Shown here: positions 7,126 to 15,957 of the stretch, piece after piece | How positions within the stretch are numbered: position 1 is the stretch's first letter | Layout: each line of letters begins with the position of its first letter | Source of the DNA: a bacterium | GTDB taxonomy: Bacteria > CAIWAD01 | DNA length: 64,000 bases | Direction of reading: 5' to 3' | Assembly: GCA_030429345.1 (NCBI GenBank) | Contig: JAUIFJ010000006.1 | Coordinates: forward strand, 99,258 to 163,257 | Made by a program: the position numbers and the translations under genes | The notes under the pieces: generated by a model | Seen by the model: only the letters and a program-made list of their open reading frames with translations | What the model was told of the DNA's origin: nothing | The model's database searches: none

Positions 7126-9208
7126 GTCCATTCAGTTTGCGCAGAAGCCATTCAAGACAAAGCAGGCCAATGGCAATCAACAGGATCCACCATTCGCGGT
7201 GCAGGTCCCAGCCGGCGCTGAGCGGGGTTTTCCGCGGGCTGCGGTCCAGGCTGTCGAAGCCCTCGCCGGAGCGCAGGGCGCGCAGGTCTTCCTCCGAATC
7301 CAGGTCGAAGGCACGGCCTTCCCCGGCACGCGCCAGGGCCTGGAGGGTGGCCGAGTCGCGGCGACCGGTCAGGTATTCGGCGTTGAAGTTGTCGACGCGC
7401 ACGCTTCCCGAATCGGCAAGCACCGGCCGATCCCCTTCTTCCGCAAGGACTTGCCATTGCAGGGCCCCCGCCGGCAGTCCGCCCAGGTTCAGCGTGTAGC
7501 GCCCTTCCCCGCGCGCCTCCATCACCGCCTCGCGCTGGGTGCCGCTGGAATCGGAGAGGGCAAGACTCAGCCGCGCCCCGTCTCGGGGGCGGCCATCCTC
7601 TTCGCGCAGGTAAGCCTCGAAGCGCAGGGCTTCTCCGGCGCTGACGACATCCTTGAGCGGACGCACCTGCAGCGGTCCCTGGTCCGAGGCGGCAATCAGC
7701 CAGCGCACCAGGTTGCGCGCCAGGCTCGAGGCGCGCTCGTTTTCGCCCAGGCTCAATTGGCTGCCGATCTGCCAGCGCCAGGGTCCGGCGACTGCCAGGG
7801 CGGCGCGCCGCGGCGAACTGCCGTTCAAAGCCAGCACCGGCTGCTCTTCCCGGCTCAGCAGGACGCTCGCGCCGGCAGCAGCTTCCTGGCGGCTGCGCGC
7901 CGGAGCCAGGGGAGGCATTTCGCGCCAGACCGCCTGCAGTTCCGCCAGGCTGCTTTCTTCGCCCAGCACCGGGTGCGGCAGGGAGGGCAGGCAAGGCCCT
8001 TCGTCCTTCCCCGGCGCCCCCTCGCCACGCAAAGGCATGAGCGGCAACTGCTTCCAGTCCATCGCGCCCAGGTCGACCGCCAGCAGCGGCACGCGCCGCA
8101 GCAGGGAGCGCAGGGCTTCACTCAGCCGATCGCTGCTGCGGGGCCAATCCACCAGCAGCAGCAGATCCGGATCCTTTTCCGGCGCTCCTTCAGCCAGCTC
8201 GTCTGGCCGCAAGGGAGTCCATTCCAGCTCCTCCCGCGAGGAGAGCGCCTGGCGCAACCAGGCCAGGCTGGGTCCCGGCGAGGAGGAAAGCACCTGCAGG
8301 CGATGCCCGCTCTCGCGCACCTTCGTCTGCAACATGCGCCGGTTGTTCAGCAGGCTGGCTTCTTCGGGACCCTCGGAGTCGAGCAGCTGCAGGCTGAGCT
8401 CCACGCTGCGGTCGCCCTGGCTTTCCGGCAGCCATTCCAGTTCGACTTCGCTGGACCGGCCTTCTTCGGGAAGGACAAAATCCTTGCTGTCCAACAACTT
8501 CCCGTCTATGCGCAGTTCTGCGCGCGCCGCCCGGCCCGCCAGGCCGCGGGCCTCGATTTCCGCTCGGACCGGCTCGCGGACTCCCAGTCGAGCCAGGCGA
8601 TTGCCGCGCAGGTCCCTGAGCAGAAGATCCGGCGGCGGCTGCAGCCGCCCGCTGCCCGCGGTCCACAGGCGCGGCTCCATTTCGCGGACCTGTTCCAGGG
8701 GCCAGCGACCGGCGCTCACATTGCCGTCGCTGACCAGGAGGATGCCGCGCAATACCTCGCTCCTCAGCTCGCGACGCAGCTGGCCGATGGCCTGATCCAG
8801 ATTCGTCTGACCACGCAGATATGTCAACGAATCCAGTTGACCATCATTGATTTCCTGAATGCTATCACCGAATGCGAACAGGCGAAGCTTCGCCGGTGCC
8901 AGCGCATCGGCAAGGTCCGCGAGCCAGGCGCGATGCTGTTGCCGGGCATCGAGGAAAGGCATGCTGGCGCTGTCGTCGATCAGCACGGCGAGGGTCGCCG
9001 GATCCTCCCGTTCCCGCTGCAGATCGAGGTGTGGAGCGAGCAGCAGGGAAACCAGCAGCACCCAGCTGGCAGAACGCAGCAGGGGCAGCAGCAGGCGGCT
9101 GGGGCCGCGGGCCTGGGGCTTGACCCGGGCATACTGGCGCCAGGTCCAGAAGACAAGCAGCAGGAGCAGGGGCAGGAGCCAGAAGAAGCCCGGCAGGGAA
9201 AGACTCAT
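7118..9208 (-). CDS. Membrane-anchored von Willebrand factor A-domain protein
   Basis: A 696-residue protein starting MSLSLPGFFWLLPLLLLL at an ATG that overlaps the tsaD stop (ATGA, 9208-9205). Two N-terminal membrane helices (about 5-22 and 44-58) precede a VWA domain with an intact metal site: DDSAS at 78-82, the TNLD threonine in RGQTNLDQAI and the aspartate in LLVSDGNVS. A long extracytoplasmic region follows with a glutamine-amidotransferase-like segment (LLLLVDWPRSSDRL) and Ig-like stretches. A last helix (EWWILLIAIGLLCLEWLL) lies near the C-terminus. This is the layout of large VWA proteins often found near MoxR/Bat systems, but no such genes are adjacent. Function unknown. Confidence 0.85.
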   Translation of the reverse strand: MSLSLPGFFWLLPLLLLLVFWTWRQYARVKPQARGPSRLLLPLLRSASWVLLVSLLLAPHLDLQREREDPATLAVLIDDSASMPFLDARQQHRAWLADLADALAPAKLRLFAFGDSIQEINDGQLDSLTYLRGQTNLDQAIGQLRRELRSEVLRGILLVSDGNVSAGRWPLEQVREMEPRLWTAGSGRLQPPPDLLLRDLRGNRLARLGVREPVRAEIEARGLAGRAARAELRIDGKLLDSKDFVLPEEGRSSEVELEWLPESQGDRSVELSLQLLDSEGPEEASLLNNRRMLQTKVRESGHRLQVLSSSPGPSLAWLRQALSSREELEWTPLRPDELAEGAPEKDPDLLLLVDWPRSSDRLSEALRSLLRRVPLLAVDLGAMDWKQLPLMPLRGEGAPGKDEGPCLPSLPHPVLGEESSLAELQAVWREMPPLAPARSRQEAAAGASVLLSREEQPVLALNGSSPRRAALAVAGPWRWQIGSQLSLGENERASSLARNLVRWLIAASDQGPLQVRPLKDVVSAGEALRFEAYLREEDGRPRDGARLSLALSDSSGTQREAVMEARGEGRYTLNLGGLPAGALQWQVLAEEGDRPVLADSGSVRVDNFNAEYLTGRRDSATLQALARAGEGRAFDLDSEEDLRALRSGEGFDSLDRSPRKTPLSAGWDLHREWWILLIAIGLLCLEWLLRKLNGQL

Positions 9209-10224
9209 GGATTCGACTCCGAAAGTTCCATCAGCGAGAAACGCGGCGTGGCTTCCAGGTCCCATCCGCTGCGCTCGCCCCGCAGCAGGCGCCCGTGGGC
9301 CGCGCGGGCGATCATTACCGCGTTGTCCGTGCAATGGGCCAGTTCGGGCAGAACCAGTTGCCAGCCTGCGCCCTGGTTGGCCTGCAGCAGACGCTGGCGC
9401 AAGCGCTGGTTGGCGGCCACGCCCCCGGCCAGCACCAGGCTGCGGATTCCATGGAGATCGATTGCCCGAAGGCTTTGCCCCACAAGGGGATCGACAACCG
9501 CCTCCTCGAATGAGGCGCAGAGGTCCGCGCGCCGTGTCCGGCGCTGTTCTTCGCTCAGGGCGCGCAGGGTATGCAGGACGGCTGTCTTCAGGCCGCTGTA
9601 GGAAAAGTCGAGTCCCTCGCGTCCTTTGAGGCCGCGCGGAAAGGCGAAGGCTGCCGGATCGCCACTGGCGGCTTCCCGGGAAATCGCCGGTCCGCCGGGA
9701 TAGCCCAGGCCGAGCAGCTTGGCCACCTTGTCGAAGGCTTCGCCCGCCGCGTCGTCCAGGGTCTGGCCCAGGAGCTCGTAGCGCCCCTCTTGCGCCACGC
9801 GGATCAACTGCGTATGGCCGCCGCTGACGATCAGCACCAGCATCGGCAGGGGCGGCAGCTGTCCGCTGATGAAGGGCGCGTAGACATGGCCTTCCATGTG
9901 GTTGATGCCGAGGAAAGGCTTGTCCAGGGCCAGGGCGAGCGCCTTGGCGAAATGGAAGCCCACCAGCAGGCTGCCCGCCAATCCCGGTCCGCGGGTGGCG
10001 GCAATGCCCTCGATCTCCCGCAGGTCCAGCCCCGCCTTCTTGAGGGCCAGTCCGACCACGGGCTGGATGGTCTTCATGTGCTCGCGACTGGCCAGTTCGG
10101 GGACCACCCCTCCCCAGATCTCGTGGACCGGCTGGGAGCTGACCACATTGGCCAGCACCTGCTCGGCGTCGATCACCGCGGCGGCGGTGTCGTCGCAGGA
10201 ACTCTCGATGGCCAGGATTTTCAT
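9205..10224 (-). CDS. tsaD: TsaD, tRNA threonylcarbamoyladenosine (t6A) transferase subunit
   Basis: Transfers the threonylcarbamoyl group to A37 of ANN-decoding tRNAs, working with TsaB and TsaE. The 339-residue product starts MKILAIESSCDDTAAAVID. The metal-binding pair H109/H113 sits in NHMEGH, and the nucleotide-binding segments VSGGHTQL and LGYPGG...FDKVAKLLG are intact, as are FSYSGLKTAV and VLAGGVAANQRLR. Length is normal. The gene overlaps the VWA gene by 4 bases; nothing about that partner suggests a link with tRNA modification. Confidence 0.97.
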   Translation of the reverse strand: MKILAIESSCDDTAAAVIDAEQVLANVVSSQPVHEIWGGVVPELASREHMKTIQPVVGLALKKAGLDLREIEGIAATRGPGLAGSLLVGFHFAKALALALDKPFLGINHMEGHVYAPFISGQLPPLPMLVLIVSGGHTQLIRVAQEGRYELLGQTLDDAAGEAFDKVAKLLGLGYPGGPAISREAASGDPAAFAFPRGLKGREGLDFSYSGLKTAVLHTLRALSEEQRRTRRADLCASFEEAVVDPLVGQSLRAIDLHGIRSLVLAGGVAANQRLRQRLLQANQGAGWQLVLPELAHCTDNAVMIARAAHGRLLRGERSGWDLEATPRFSLMELSESNP

Positions 10225-10364
10225 GGGACCTCAGGATCGCTGGTTGGCAAGGCCGAAGCGCTTCGCTCAAAGGGCAGCAAGTTCACAAAGAGCAACGGGC
10301 TTTCAGACCCGATGTACCCGCCGAGGCACGATGAGGATCCTTCCGCGAGGTGGTTCGACCGAAG

Positions 10365-10919
10365 CTAGTCCCCGGGACTCCAGAGCATTTCCACGAGGTA
10401 GAAGCGCTGCAGCTCCCTGAACTCCGTGTACAGCAGGGAATGAGAGGACTCGTTGGTGTAGGTGATCAGCGTCTCCGGCCCCGGCTCGAAGTGGGGATTC
10501 TCCGAGCCGTGGATCGCAAAGGCCTGGAGCACAGCTCCTTCCGGCAGACTGTACTCCCACTCCAGCTGCACGCCGGCATTGCTTGTGGAGATCGACAGCT
10601 GCACCACGGGCTCAATGGGCGGAGAGAGGGGGATCACCTGCTGGGGGATCATCCCCTGGCAGGTATAGCAGAACATGGCTGTGCCGACAATCTGCACGCG
10701 CTCGTCCACATAGGGCTGCAATTCAGGGGGAAAGGCGCTCAGCAGATAGACGCCTTCGAAACCGGGATCCGGTTCCAAGCGATAAAGCGCGCCGCATTCA
10801 AAGGCACACAGATCAATCCCCTGAATAATCCGGATCGTCCCCTGGACCATGGTTTGCGCCTGCAGGGAAAGAGAGAACAGCGACAGGGACAACAGCAGGA
10901 AGGCAAGGAAACGGTACAT
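10365..10919 (-). CDS. Small secreted protein of unknown function
   Basis: 184 residues with a clear N-terminal signal peptide (MYRFLAFLLLSLSLFSLSLQ, cut after LQA). The mature part holds four cysteines in two pairs (LCAFECG and CYTC) that could form disulfides, then an Ig/fibronectin-like stretch (VQLSISTSNAGVQLEWEYSL). No family was recognised. It stands alone, with 140 bp to tsaD and about 460 bp of non-coding DNA upstream, so it is probably transcribed on its own. Confidence 0.65.
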   Translation of the reverse strand: MYRFLAFLLLSLSLFSLSLQAQTMVQGTIRIIQGIDLCAFECGALYRLEPDPGFEGVYLLSAFPPELQPYVDERVQIVGTAMFCYTCQGMIPQQVIPLSPPIEPVVQLSISTSNAGVQLEWEYSLPEGAVLQAFAIHGSENPHFEPGPETLITYTNESSHSLLYTEFRELQRFYLVEMLWSPGD

Positions 10920-11378
10920 GTGACAACCCTTTCAGTTATTAAACCTTGACACTCAGCAGTATGATTTCCCTCCGCGATCCTATCAATAGAATAATTACCT
11001 GTGCGAATTTTCACAGGCTCACGCCTTTACGATTAACACCCTGAAGAGATTGATTTACTGGATTTAAAGGGGATCGAATCAAGCTTCGATCAAATCAAGG
11101 ATCTTCAGCTTTGAAGAAATAATTGTCACATATACAAAGTGCTTCCGAGAGCTGTTTCGGATGATTATATTGTCTAATTCCGTCCAACAATCGCTATCAC
11201 TATCGATGTTTCCATGCCGGGAGAAGGCGATTCCGCGACTGCGCTCCACAGCTCCTCTCCGCATCGATGTCCTAGGCCGCAGGAGCCAAGTTTGCTCCCC
11301 GCAGTCGCGGCGGGGGAAGATCTTGGTCGCCTGAGCGTCGATAGCGATAGCGATAGCGATGGAAGAGGGTAGAAGCCG
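10920..11378. other. Non-coding stretch, AT-richer than its surroundings
   Basis: No convincing reading frame. The right half (11187-11355) holds three nested inverted repeats, described separately. The left part is plain AT-rich sequence that presumably carries the promoter of the small secreted protein; no clear -35/-10 pair could be assigned. Confidence 0.6.
11187..11355. repeat. Nested fold-back: three concentric inverted repeats
   Basis: Outer arms: ATCGCTATCACTATCGA (11187-11203) and CGATAGCGATAGCGATAG (11339-11356), pairing with one mismatch over about 14 bases. Middle arms: CCGCGACTGCG (11233-11243) and CGCAGTCGCGG (11300-11310), perfect. Inner arms: GCTCCT (11251-11256) and AGGAGC (11281-11286), perfect. 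The right outer arm is itself a CGATAG tandem (three copies plus CGATGG). The order allows one long hairpin of about 170 bases, as DNA or RNA. Confidence 0.65.
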
Positions 11379-12389
11379 CTACAGGCCCGGCAGGAAGATG
11401 CGGTTGCCGAAGCTGAGGGTATCGATGGCCGTGGAGTCCGCCAGCTCCGGCAATGCGGGGCGCAGTTCGAAGAGGCGCGGTTCGATCACCAGGGGCTGGA
11501 GATTGAGCGGAATCTGCAGCTGGCAGGGCACCTGCAGGGATCCCGGCGGAGCGCGCAGGTAATCCAGCTCGGCGCGAATGTCCTCCGCGCGAATGCCTTC
11601 CAACTGCTGCTCGCCGGCCTCGAGTACAAGGTTGAGGCTCATGGGGAAGACTTCCAGGCTGTCGGGCAGGTTGCTGACCACCAGCTGCACGTTCTCGATG
11701 GTCTTGCGCACTCGTTTCTCCACCGGCGCGGTCACCAGCACTTCCGGCCGGGAGAGCACGGCTCCCTCGAAGGGACTTTCCAGACGCAGCCGGCGATCCG
11801 GATCCCGCTTGATCTTGTTCATCGTCACCGCTTCGGTGGAAACCGCGCTCAAAGTGTCGACGAAACTGCGCGCTCCGCTGACCCGCACCCGGCGCGGCTG
11901 CCAGTCGACGGGGCCGGTCAGCAGGAAATCCTCCGCGGGCAGCACGCGCGCGCGCAGTTCAATGGGAACCTCGCGCTCGATGCGTTCGTCCAGCCGCAGA
12001 CGCAGCAGGGCCGGGCTGATGTTGAGCACCGTGATGTCCGGGTCGCCCTCCAGCACCAGGTTGGAGGTGCTGACCGTGTGACTGCGCTCTTCCGGGCTTT
12101 CCGGCACCAGCCGGTATTCGCCGCCGCTGAAGAGGGCAAAATTGAGCAGACTGCGGCCCCGCCCCTCGAAGGTCACGCTGACCTGGGACAGGGGCTCTTC
12201 GAGGATCACATGGTCGGGCAGGAAGTCCATCTGGACCTGGACAGGAAGCGTCAGCACGACCGTGGTTTCCTGGTCCGTGCGCACGAAGAGCCAGATCAGA
12301 AAGGCCATGACGAGCATCAGCAGCTTGGTCTGCAGCTGCCTGCCGAAAATCCGGCGCAGGTCAAAACTCTTCTGTCGGCGCTTGTTCAC
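11379..12389 (-). CDS. YbbR-domain protein (CdaR-like)
   Basis: 336 residues: a short basic N-terminus, one membrane helix (TKLLMLVMAFLIWLFV, about residues 21-37) and then extracytoplasmic YbbR-type repeats (LTLPVQVQMDFLPDHVIL; VPIELRARVLPAEDFLLTGPVDWQPRRVRVSGARSFVD read in two pieces; IRIPLNL-like end). In Firmicutes such proteins regulate the diadenylate cyclase CdaA, but no cdaA or glmM is adjacent in this window, so that role is not shown. The WQPRRVRVSG stretch is the usual repeat signature. Confidence 0.8.
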   Translation of the reverse strand: MNKRRQKSFDLRRIFGRQLQTKLLMLVMAFLIWLFVRTDQETTVVLTLPVQVQMDFLPDHVILEEPLSQVSVTFEGRGRSLLNFALFSGGEYRLVPESPEERSHTVSTSNLVLEGDPDITVLNISPALLRLRLDERIEREVPIELRARVLPAEDFLLTGPVDWQPRRVRVSGARSFVDTLSAVSTEAVTMNKIKRDPDRRLRLESPFEGAVLSRPEVLVTAPVEKRVRKTIENVQLVVSNLPDSLEVFPMSLNLVLEAGEQQLEGIRAEDIRAELDYLRAPPGSLQVPCQLQIPLNLQPLVIEPRLFELRPALPELADSTAIDTLSFGNRIFLPGL

Positions 12390-12793
12390 GTCCGGCTCTC
12401 GGGTTGGGGTGGTCCTTGCTTCGACAATGTCCTTCTCCGGCGGACCCCGGGGTGGGATTCAGGCCGGCCGCGGGAGGTGAGCCAGCGCACGCAGGGAAGA
12501 AGGACTTCTCCACTTCAATGGAATCGGCAAGCTACCAATCTTCCTGTAGCCTTCGGGTCGGATGAATGGCGTAGAAAGGGAAAAACCGCCCGGCCGGCGG
12601 ATAGAAGGCCAGGCGTCACACAGGGGTCCGGCTCGGGGTCCGACCCTGCGTCTGACCCCTGACCCCTGGTCTGGCACCTGGTCTGGCACCTCCTTCGGCA
12701 CCTGGTCCGGCTCGGGGTCCGACCCTGCGTCTGGCACCTGGTCTGGCACCGCAGACTGTGACAAAGGATCTGGACACCGGAGCCAGCGGCGCG
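12390..12793. other. Non-coding stretch with a short repeat array
   Basis: Contains upstream sequence of the YbbR gene on the left and the repeat array 12625-12750 on the right. No reading frame with family character was found on either strand. Confidence 0.6.
12625..12750. repeat. Degenerate repeat array (CCTGGTCTGGCACC and GGTCCGGCTCGGGGTCC types)
   Basis: A roughly 30-base string beginning GGTCCGGCTCGGGGTCCGAC and ending CCTGCGTCTG occurs at 12625-12654 and 12704-12733. The 14-mer CCTGGTCTGGCACC occurs at about 12665, 12677 and 12737, with degenerate relatives (CCTCCTTCGGCACC, CCTGGTCCGG) between. Copies touch or overlap with no unique spacers, so this is not a CRISPR array. Similar GGTGCCAGACC-type words occur between genes in other bacteria. 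Confidence 0.75.
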
Positions 12794-13585
12794 CTAGACC
12801 CAGGCGGACAGCAGCAACGCGCCGTACAGCCCCCAGAGCAGGCCGCCTTCCACCGGGGTGAATCGATTCCGTCCGGTCCAAAGCAGCCAGGCCAGGGCCA
12901 GCAGCCAGACCAGCAGGCCGGCGTGAAGCGGAACGTTGATTGCTCCCAGCGCGGCAAAGGGACCGCCGAACTGTTCCAGCACATAGACCAGCATGCCCGC
13001 GCCGATCAGGATTCCGATGCGGCGCAGCAGGAGCGGAAAGCGTCCCGGCCGCGTCGTCAGGGCGGCGCAGAGGGTAAGCATCCAGAAGCCCTCGAACCAG
13101 AAGGCGAAGTTCTCGCCGACGGCGACTCCCGCGTACTGGTGGAAAGCCTCGACCAGCCATTGCAGCTGGCGGACCTGCTCCTCCCCCAGGCCGGGCTGCT
13201 GCAGCTGCTCGCCGAGGGACTTCATCAGGAAGGGCCAGCGGATGAAGCCCAGGGTCGAGAGCAGGCCGAAGAGAGTGCCCGCAAGCAGCGCCCACTGCCC
13301 GGCCAGCGTATCACGCGCGCCGAGAGACCTCAGCAGCGGGATGTTCATCATCAGGAAGACCACGCCGGAGAGCACGAAAGCGTAGTAGGCCGGCACGGTG
13401 ATCCAACGCTGGCTGTAGTACAGGCCGAGCATCTCGTCCACCGGACGGCGCAGAACCTCAGGAAAATCGAAGAAGGCGATCAGGGTCAGGGAGGCGGCCA
13501 GCATCAGGACGACATAGGCAAGCAGGCCGAGCGCCGCCAGGCGCGCCTCGCGACGCTCATCGGTTTGGATCGTGTGATTCGTCAT
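12794..13585 (-). CDS. Multi-pass membrane protein, DUF4386-like
   Basis: 263 residues with about seven hydrophobic helices, the first at residues 18-40 (LGLLAYVVLMLAASLTLIAF) and the last at the C-terminus (GGLLWGLYGALLLSAW). The arrangement and the FWFEGFWMLTLCAAL segment resemble DUF4386 proteins, but the match is from memory and not strong. It lies 9 bp behind the SDR gene in the same direction, so it is probably the last gene of an outer-membrane protein/SDR/membrane protein operon. Function unknown. Confidence 0.65.
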   Translation of the reverse strand: MTNHTIQTDERREARLAALGLLAYVVLMLAASLTLIAFFDFPEVLRRPVDEMLGLYYSQRWITVPAYYAFVLSGVVFLMMNIPLLRSLGARDTLAGQWALLAGTLFGLLSTLGFIRWPFLMKSLGEQLQQPGLGEEQVRQLQWLVEAFHQYAGVAVGENFAFWFEGFWMLTLCAALTTRPGRFPLLLRRIGILIGAGMLVYVLEQFGGPFAALGAINVPLHAGLLVWLLALAWLLWTGRNRFTPVEGGLLWGLYGALLLSAWV

Positions 13586-13594
13586 GCTTCGCTC

Positions 13595-14332
13595 CTATTC
13601 GCTGTCGCGCAGTTTCTTCGCCAGCAGGTTGGGCCACCAGCGCTGCACGCGCGCGGCCAGCCGGGCCGGACCGACATTGATCTCGTTCTCATCCCTTTCC
13701 CAGGCCAGCAGCAGCGCCGCGGCGACTTCTTCCGGCGCGATCTTGCCGCTGCCGCGGCCGGCAGTCATGCCCGTGTCGACGAGGGGCGGCCGCAGGGTTC
13801 TCACGCGTACGGAACTGCAGGCCAGCTGGTCGCGCAGGCAGCGGGTGAAGCTGTCCAGGGCGGCCTTGGTGGCGCAGTATACGGCGGCATTCCGCTTCGG
13901 CGCGAAGGCGAGCACGGAACTCAGGGTGACGATGGCGGCCTCCTTCTGCCGGCTGAGTTGAGGCAGCAGCATGGCGCTGAGGACGATCGGCGCGCGCAGG
14001 TTGATGTGCAGCTCCTCGTTGATGCGGCTCCAGGGCAGGCTCTCCTCCGTCAGCAGGTAATTGTGTTGCACGGCGGCGTTGTGGATGAGCACATTGAGCC
14101 CAGGCACATGCTGCTCCAGATCGTGTGACAGTTCTTCCAGGGCCCCCATGCGACTCAGGTCGTAGCACAGGCCCTCGATGCCCGCATGCTGCTCCTCGAC
14201 CCGACGCAGGCGTTCGAGATCACGGCCGACGACCAGCACGCGGTTGTGTCTTGCGGCGAATTCCCTGGCGATGGCCAGGCCGATGCCACGTGTTCCTCCG
14301 GTGACCAGGACGGTGTTTCCAGTGGGACTCAT
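13595..14332 (-). CDS. Short-chain dehydrogenase/reductase
   Basis: 245-residue NAD(P)-dependent oxidoreductase of the classical SDR type. The cofactor-binding TGGTRGIG is at about residues 11-18, NNAG is represented by HNAAV, and the catalytic residues S (VTLSSVLAF) and YxxxK (YCATK) are in place. A basic residue after the first glycine motif region (VVGRDLERLRR) suggests NADP preference. Substrate unknown. It sits 15 bp behind the outer-membrane protein gene. GTGTGACA occurs in it in antisense orientation (14123-14130). Confidence 0.9.
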   Translation of the reverse strand: MSPTGNTVLVTGGTRGIGLAIAREFAARHNRVLVVGRDLERLRRVEEQHAGIEGLCYDLSRMGALEELSHDLEQHVPGLNVLIHNAAVQHNYLLTEESLPWSRINEELHINLRAPIVLSAMLLPQLSRQKEAAIVTLSSVLAFAPKRNAAVYCATKAALDSFTRCLRDQLACSSVRVRTLRPPLVDTGMTAGRGSGKIAPEEVAAALLLAWERDENEINVGPARLAARVQRWWPNLLAKKLRDSE

Positions 14333-14347
14333 TGGGATGTACTCCAG

Positions 14348-15058
14348 TTAGAGGGCGTAGGACAGGCCGAGAGTGAAGACGTGATAGCGATTGTGGAAAT
14401 TGCCGCGGTATGCATCGCGGATCCTTTCCACGAGCGCTTCCTGGTCCGGCGCTTCCAGCTCCCGGGCGCTTCGGATCGCCACCCGGGGATCGCTGATCGG
14501 CGTCATCAAGGCCGCGGCGATGCCCGTGTCCAGGCGCAGGCGGCTGCCCAGCTCGAAGGCATAGCCCAGGCCGAAGGCCGGCCCGAATCCCGCGGAGCGG
14601 CTCTGGACCAGGCTCAGTTCGCCGTCGTAGACGGAGGTACCGACCTGTCGCTCGCGGGCATCGAAACGCATGGTCTCAATGTCCTCGCCATTCCAGACGA
14701 AGCCCGCCTGCAGATAGGGCGCCCACTCGACCGGGCGATAGCGCGCCGCCAGCAGGGCCCGCGCCCCGGTGGTCTCCTTCGAGCTCAGCAGCCCGCCCAG
14801 GCCCGTGTTGCGGGCATTGAAGGAGCTGCCGTCACGTTGCAGGTAGTCCTTCATCTGCAGGCAGCCGACCAGCGAGAACTGCTCGCTGAAGCGATAGCCC
14901 AGCAGCAGGCCGGGCTTGAAGCTGCCGGCCAGCACGGGGATCTCCCCGAAGCTCAGGCCGATTTCCCAGCGCGGGTCGAAGTCTTCGGCAGAAGCCGGCT
15001 GCAGCAGTGCGGCGGCCAACAGGCCCAGCAGGGCCGATGCGGTGCGTGATCGATGCAT
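14348..15058 (-). CDS. Outer-membrane beta-barrel protein
   Basis: 236 residues with a signal peptide (MHRSRTASALLGLLAAALLQ, cut at PASA-ED). The rest has alternating polar/hydrophobic strands with aromatic girdle residues (RWEIGLSFGEI, KPGLLLGYRFSEQFSLVGCL, RYRPVEWAPYLQAGFVW, GFGPAFGLGYAFEL). It ends in a C-terminal strand, HVFTLGLSYAL, suited to BAM insertion. The size fits an 8-10-strand barrel. It heads a short operon with the SDR and a membrane protein, 141 bp behind the Crp-type gene. Ligand unknown. Confidence 0.75.
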   Translation of the reverse strand: MHRSRTASALLGLLAAALLQPASAEDFDPRWEIGLSFGEIPVLAGSFKPGLLLGYRFSEQFSLVGCLQMKDYLQRDGSSFNARNTGLGGLLSSKETTGARALLAARYRPVEWAPYLQAGFVWNGEDIETMRFDARERQVGTSVYDGELSLVQSRSAGFGPAFGLGYAFELGSRLRLDTGIAAALMTPISDPRVAIRSARELEAPDQEALVERIRDAYRGNFHNRYHVFTLGLSYAL

Positions 15059-15199
15059 GAATGCCTCCCGTTGTTTCGTGTGTTGGCCACAAGATGAAGG
15101 GAAGGCCGTGGACCGGCATTAACATGGGTTAAGAAATGAGGCGGGCGAATCCGTGGTCTCGATCGTGGCGGCTGCGGGATGTACGGACAGGGGAAGGGA

Positions 15200-15802
15200 T
15201 CAGCGCCTCGACCCTTTCGCGCGGATGCGGCTCAGCTGGATCGGTGTCACACCCAGGTAGGAGGCGATGTGATACTGGGGAATCCGCTGCTCCAGGCCGG
15301 GATGCTCCTCCTGGAAGAAGCGGTAGCGGTCGGTGGCGTCGTGGAGCACAAGGCGCAGTTCCCTTGTCTCCTTCTTCGTCCATTCGAACTCGATGACCTT
15401 TCGCGTGAGACGCTCCAGCTCGTGGAAGCGGTCGAAGAGGCCGCGGAATTCGACATAGTCCAGCTCGAGCACCGTCGAGTCGACGAGGGCCGCGATATGG
15501 ATGTGGTTCACCTTGTCCAGCACCACGGAGCTGAGCGCGACCATGAAGGTGTCGGGCGTGAAGAAGGTCTTGTTGTACTCGACCCCTTCCTCCGTGCGGT
15601 AGAAACTGCGGAAGGCGCCCTCGCAGACGAAGCCCAGCTGCCGCGGCCGCGTGCCGGCCTCTACGAAGGCTTCGCCCTTGCGGAAGCGGCGCAGGCGCAG
15701 CAGGGACTCGACGGCCTGCCATGCCTCGTCGGCGAGCGGCTGGACGTTCTCCATGACCTGGCGCAGGCGCGCGGCATGGATCGACTGTTCCGGGGACATC
15801 AT
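15200..15802 (-). CDS. Crp/Fnr-family transcription regulator
   Basis: About 200 residues from the MMSPEQ start chosen here; in-frame ATGs further upstream (15841, 15910) would only add a low-complexity extension. An N-terminal cyclic-nucleotide-type jelly roll is visible (FRKGEAFVEAGTRPRQLGFVCEGAFRSFY), close to the Bacteroidetes-style Crp proteins that sense unknown ligands. The C-terminus has a helix-turn-helix, RIPQYHIASYLGVTPIQLSRIRAK. No arginine pair typical of cAMP binding is obvious. The neighbouring outer-membrane protein operon is a plausible target but no operator was identified. Confidence 0.85.
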   Translation of the reverse strand: MMSPEQSIHAARLRQVMENVQPLADEAWQAVESLLRLRRFRKGEAFVEAGTRPRQLGFVCEGAFRSFYRTEEGVEYNKTFFTPDTFMVALSSVVLDKVNHIHIAALVDSTVLELDYVEFRGLFDRFHELERLTRKVIEFEWTKKETRELRLVLHDATDRYRFFQEEHPGLEQRIPQYHIASYLGVTPIQLSRIRAKGSRR

Positions 15803-15957
15803 GGAAGCAAAGTGCGGCAATCCTTCAAAAGCCGCCAGCATAAATCGCCCACCGCCCGGCCAGGATGAGCGGAGTCCCGGACTCCAGGCCATTGTCGCCG
15901 GCCGAAGCATTCCCCTTTCGGCATTCCCCGGAGATCGGCAGCCTGCAGGAGGTTGTC

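Noticed and set aside
6971..9601. Plus-strand open frame of 876 codons opposite the VWA gene
   Set aside because: Same reason: the opposite strand encodes an intact MIDAS motif and membrane helices.
12625..12750. Possible CRISPR array
   Set aside because: Repeats touch or overlap, have no uniform spacers and no cas genes are present.
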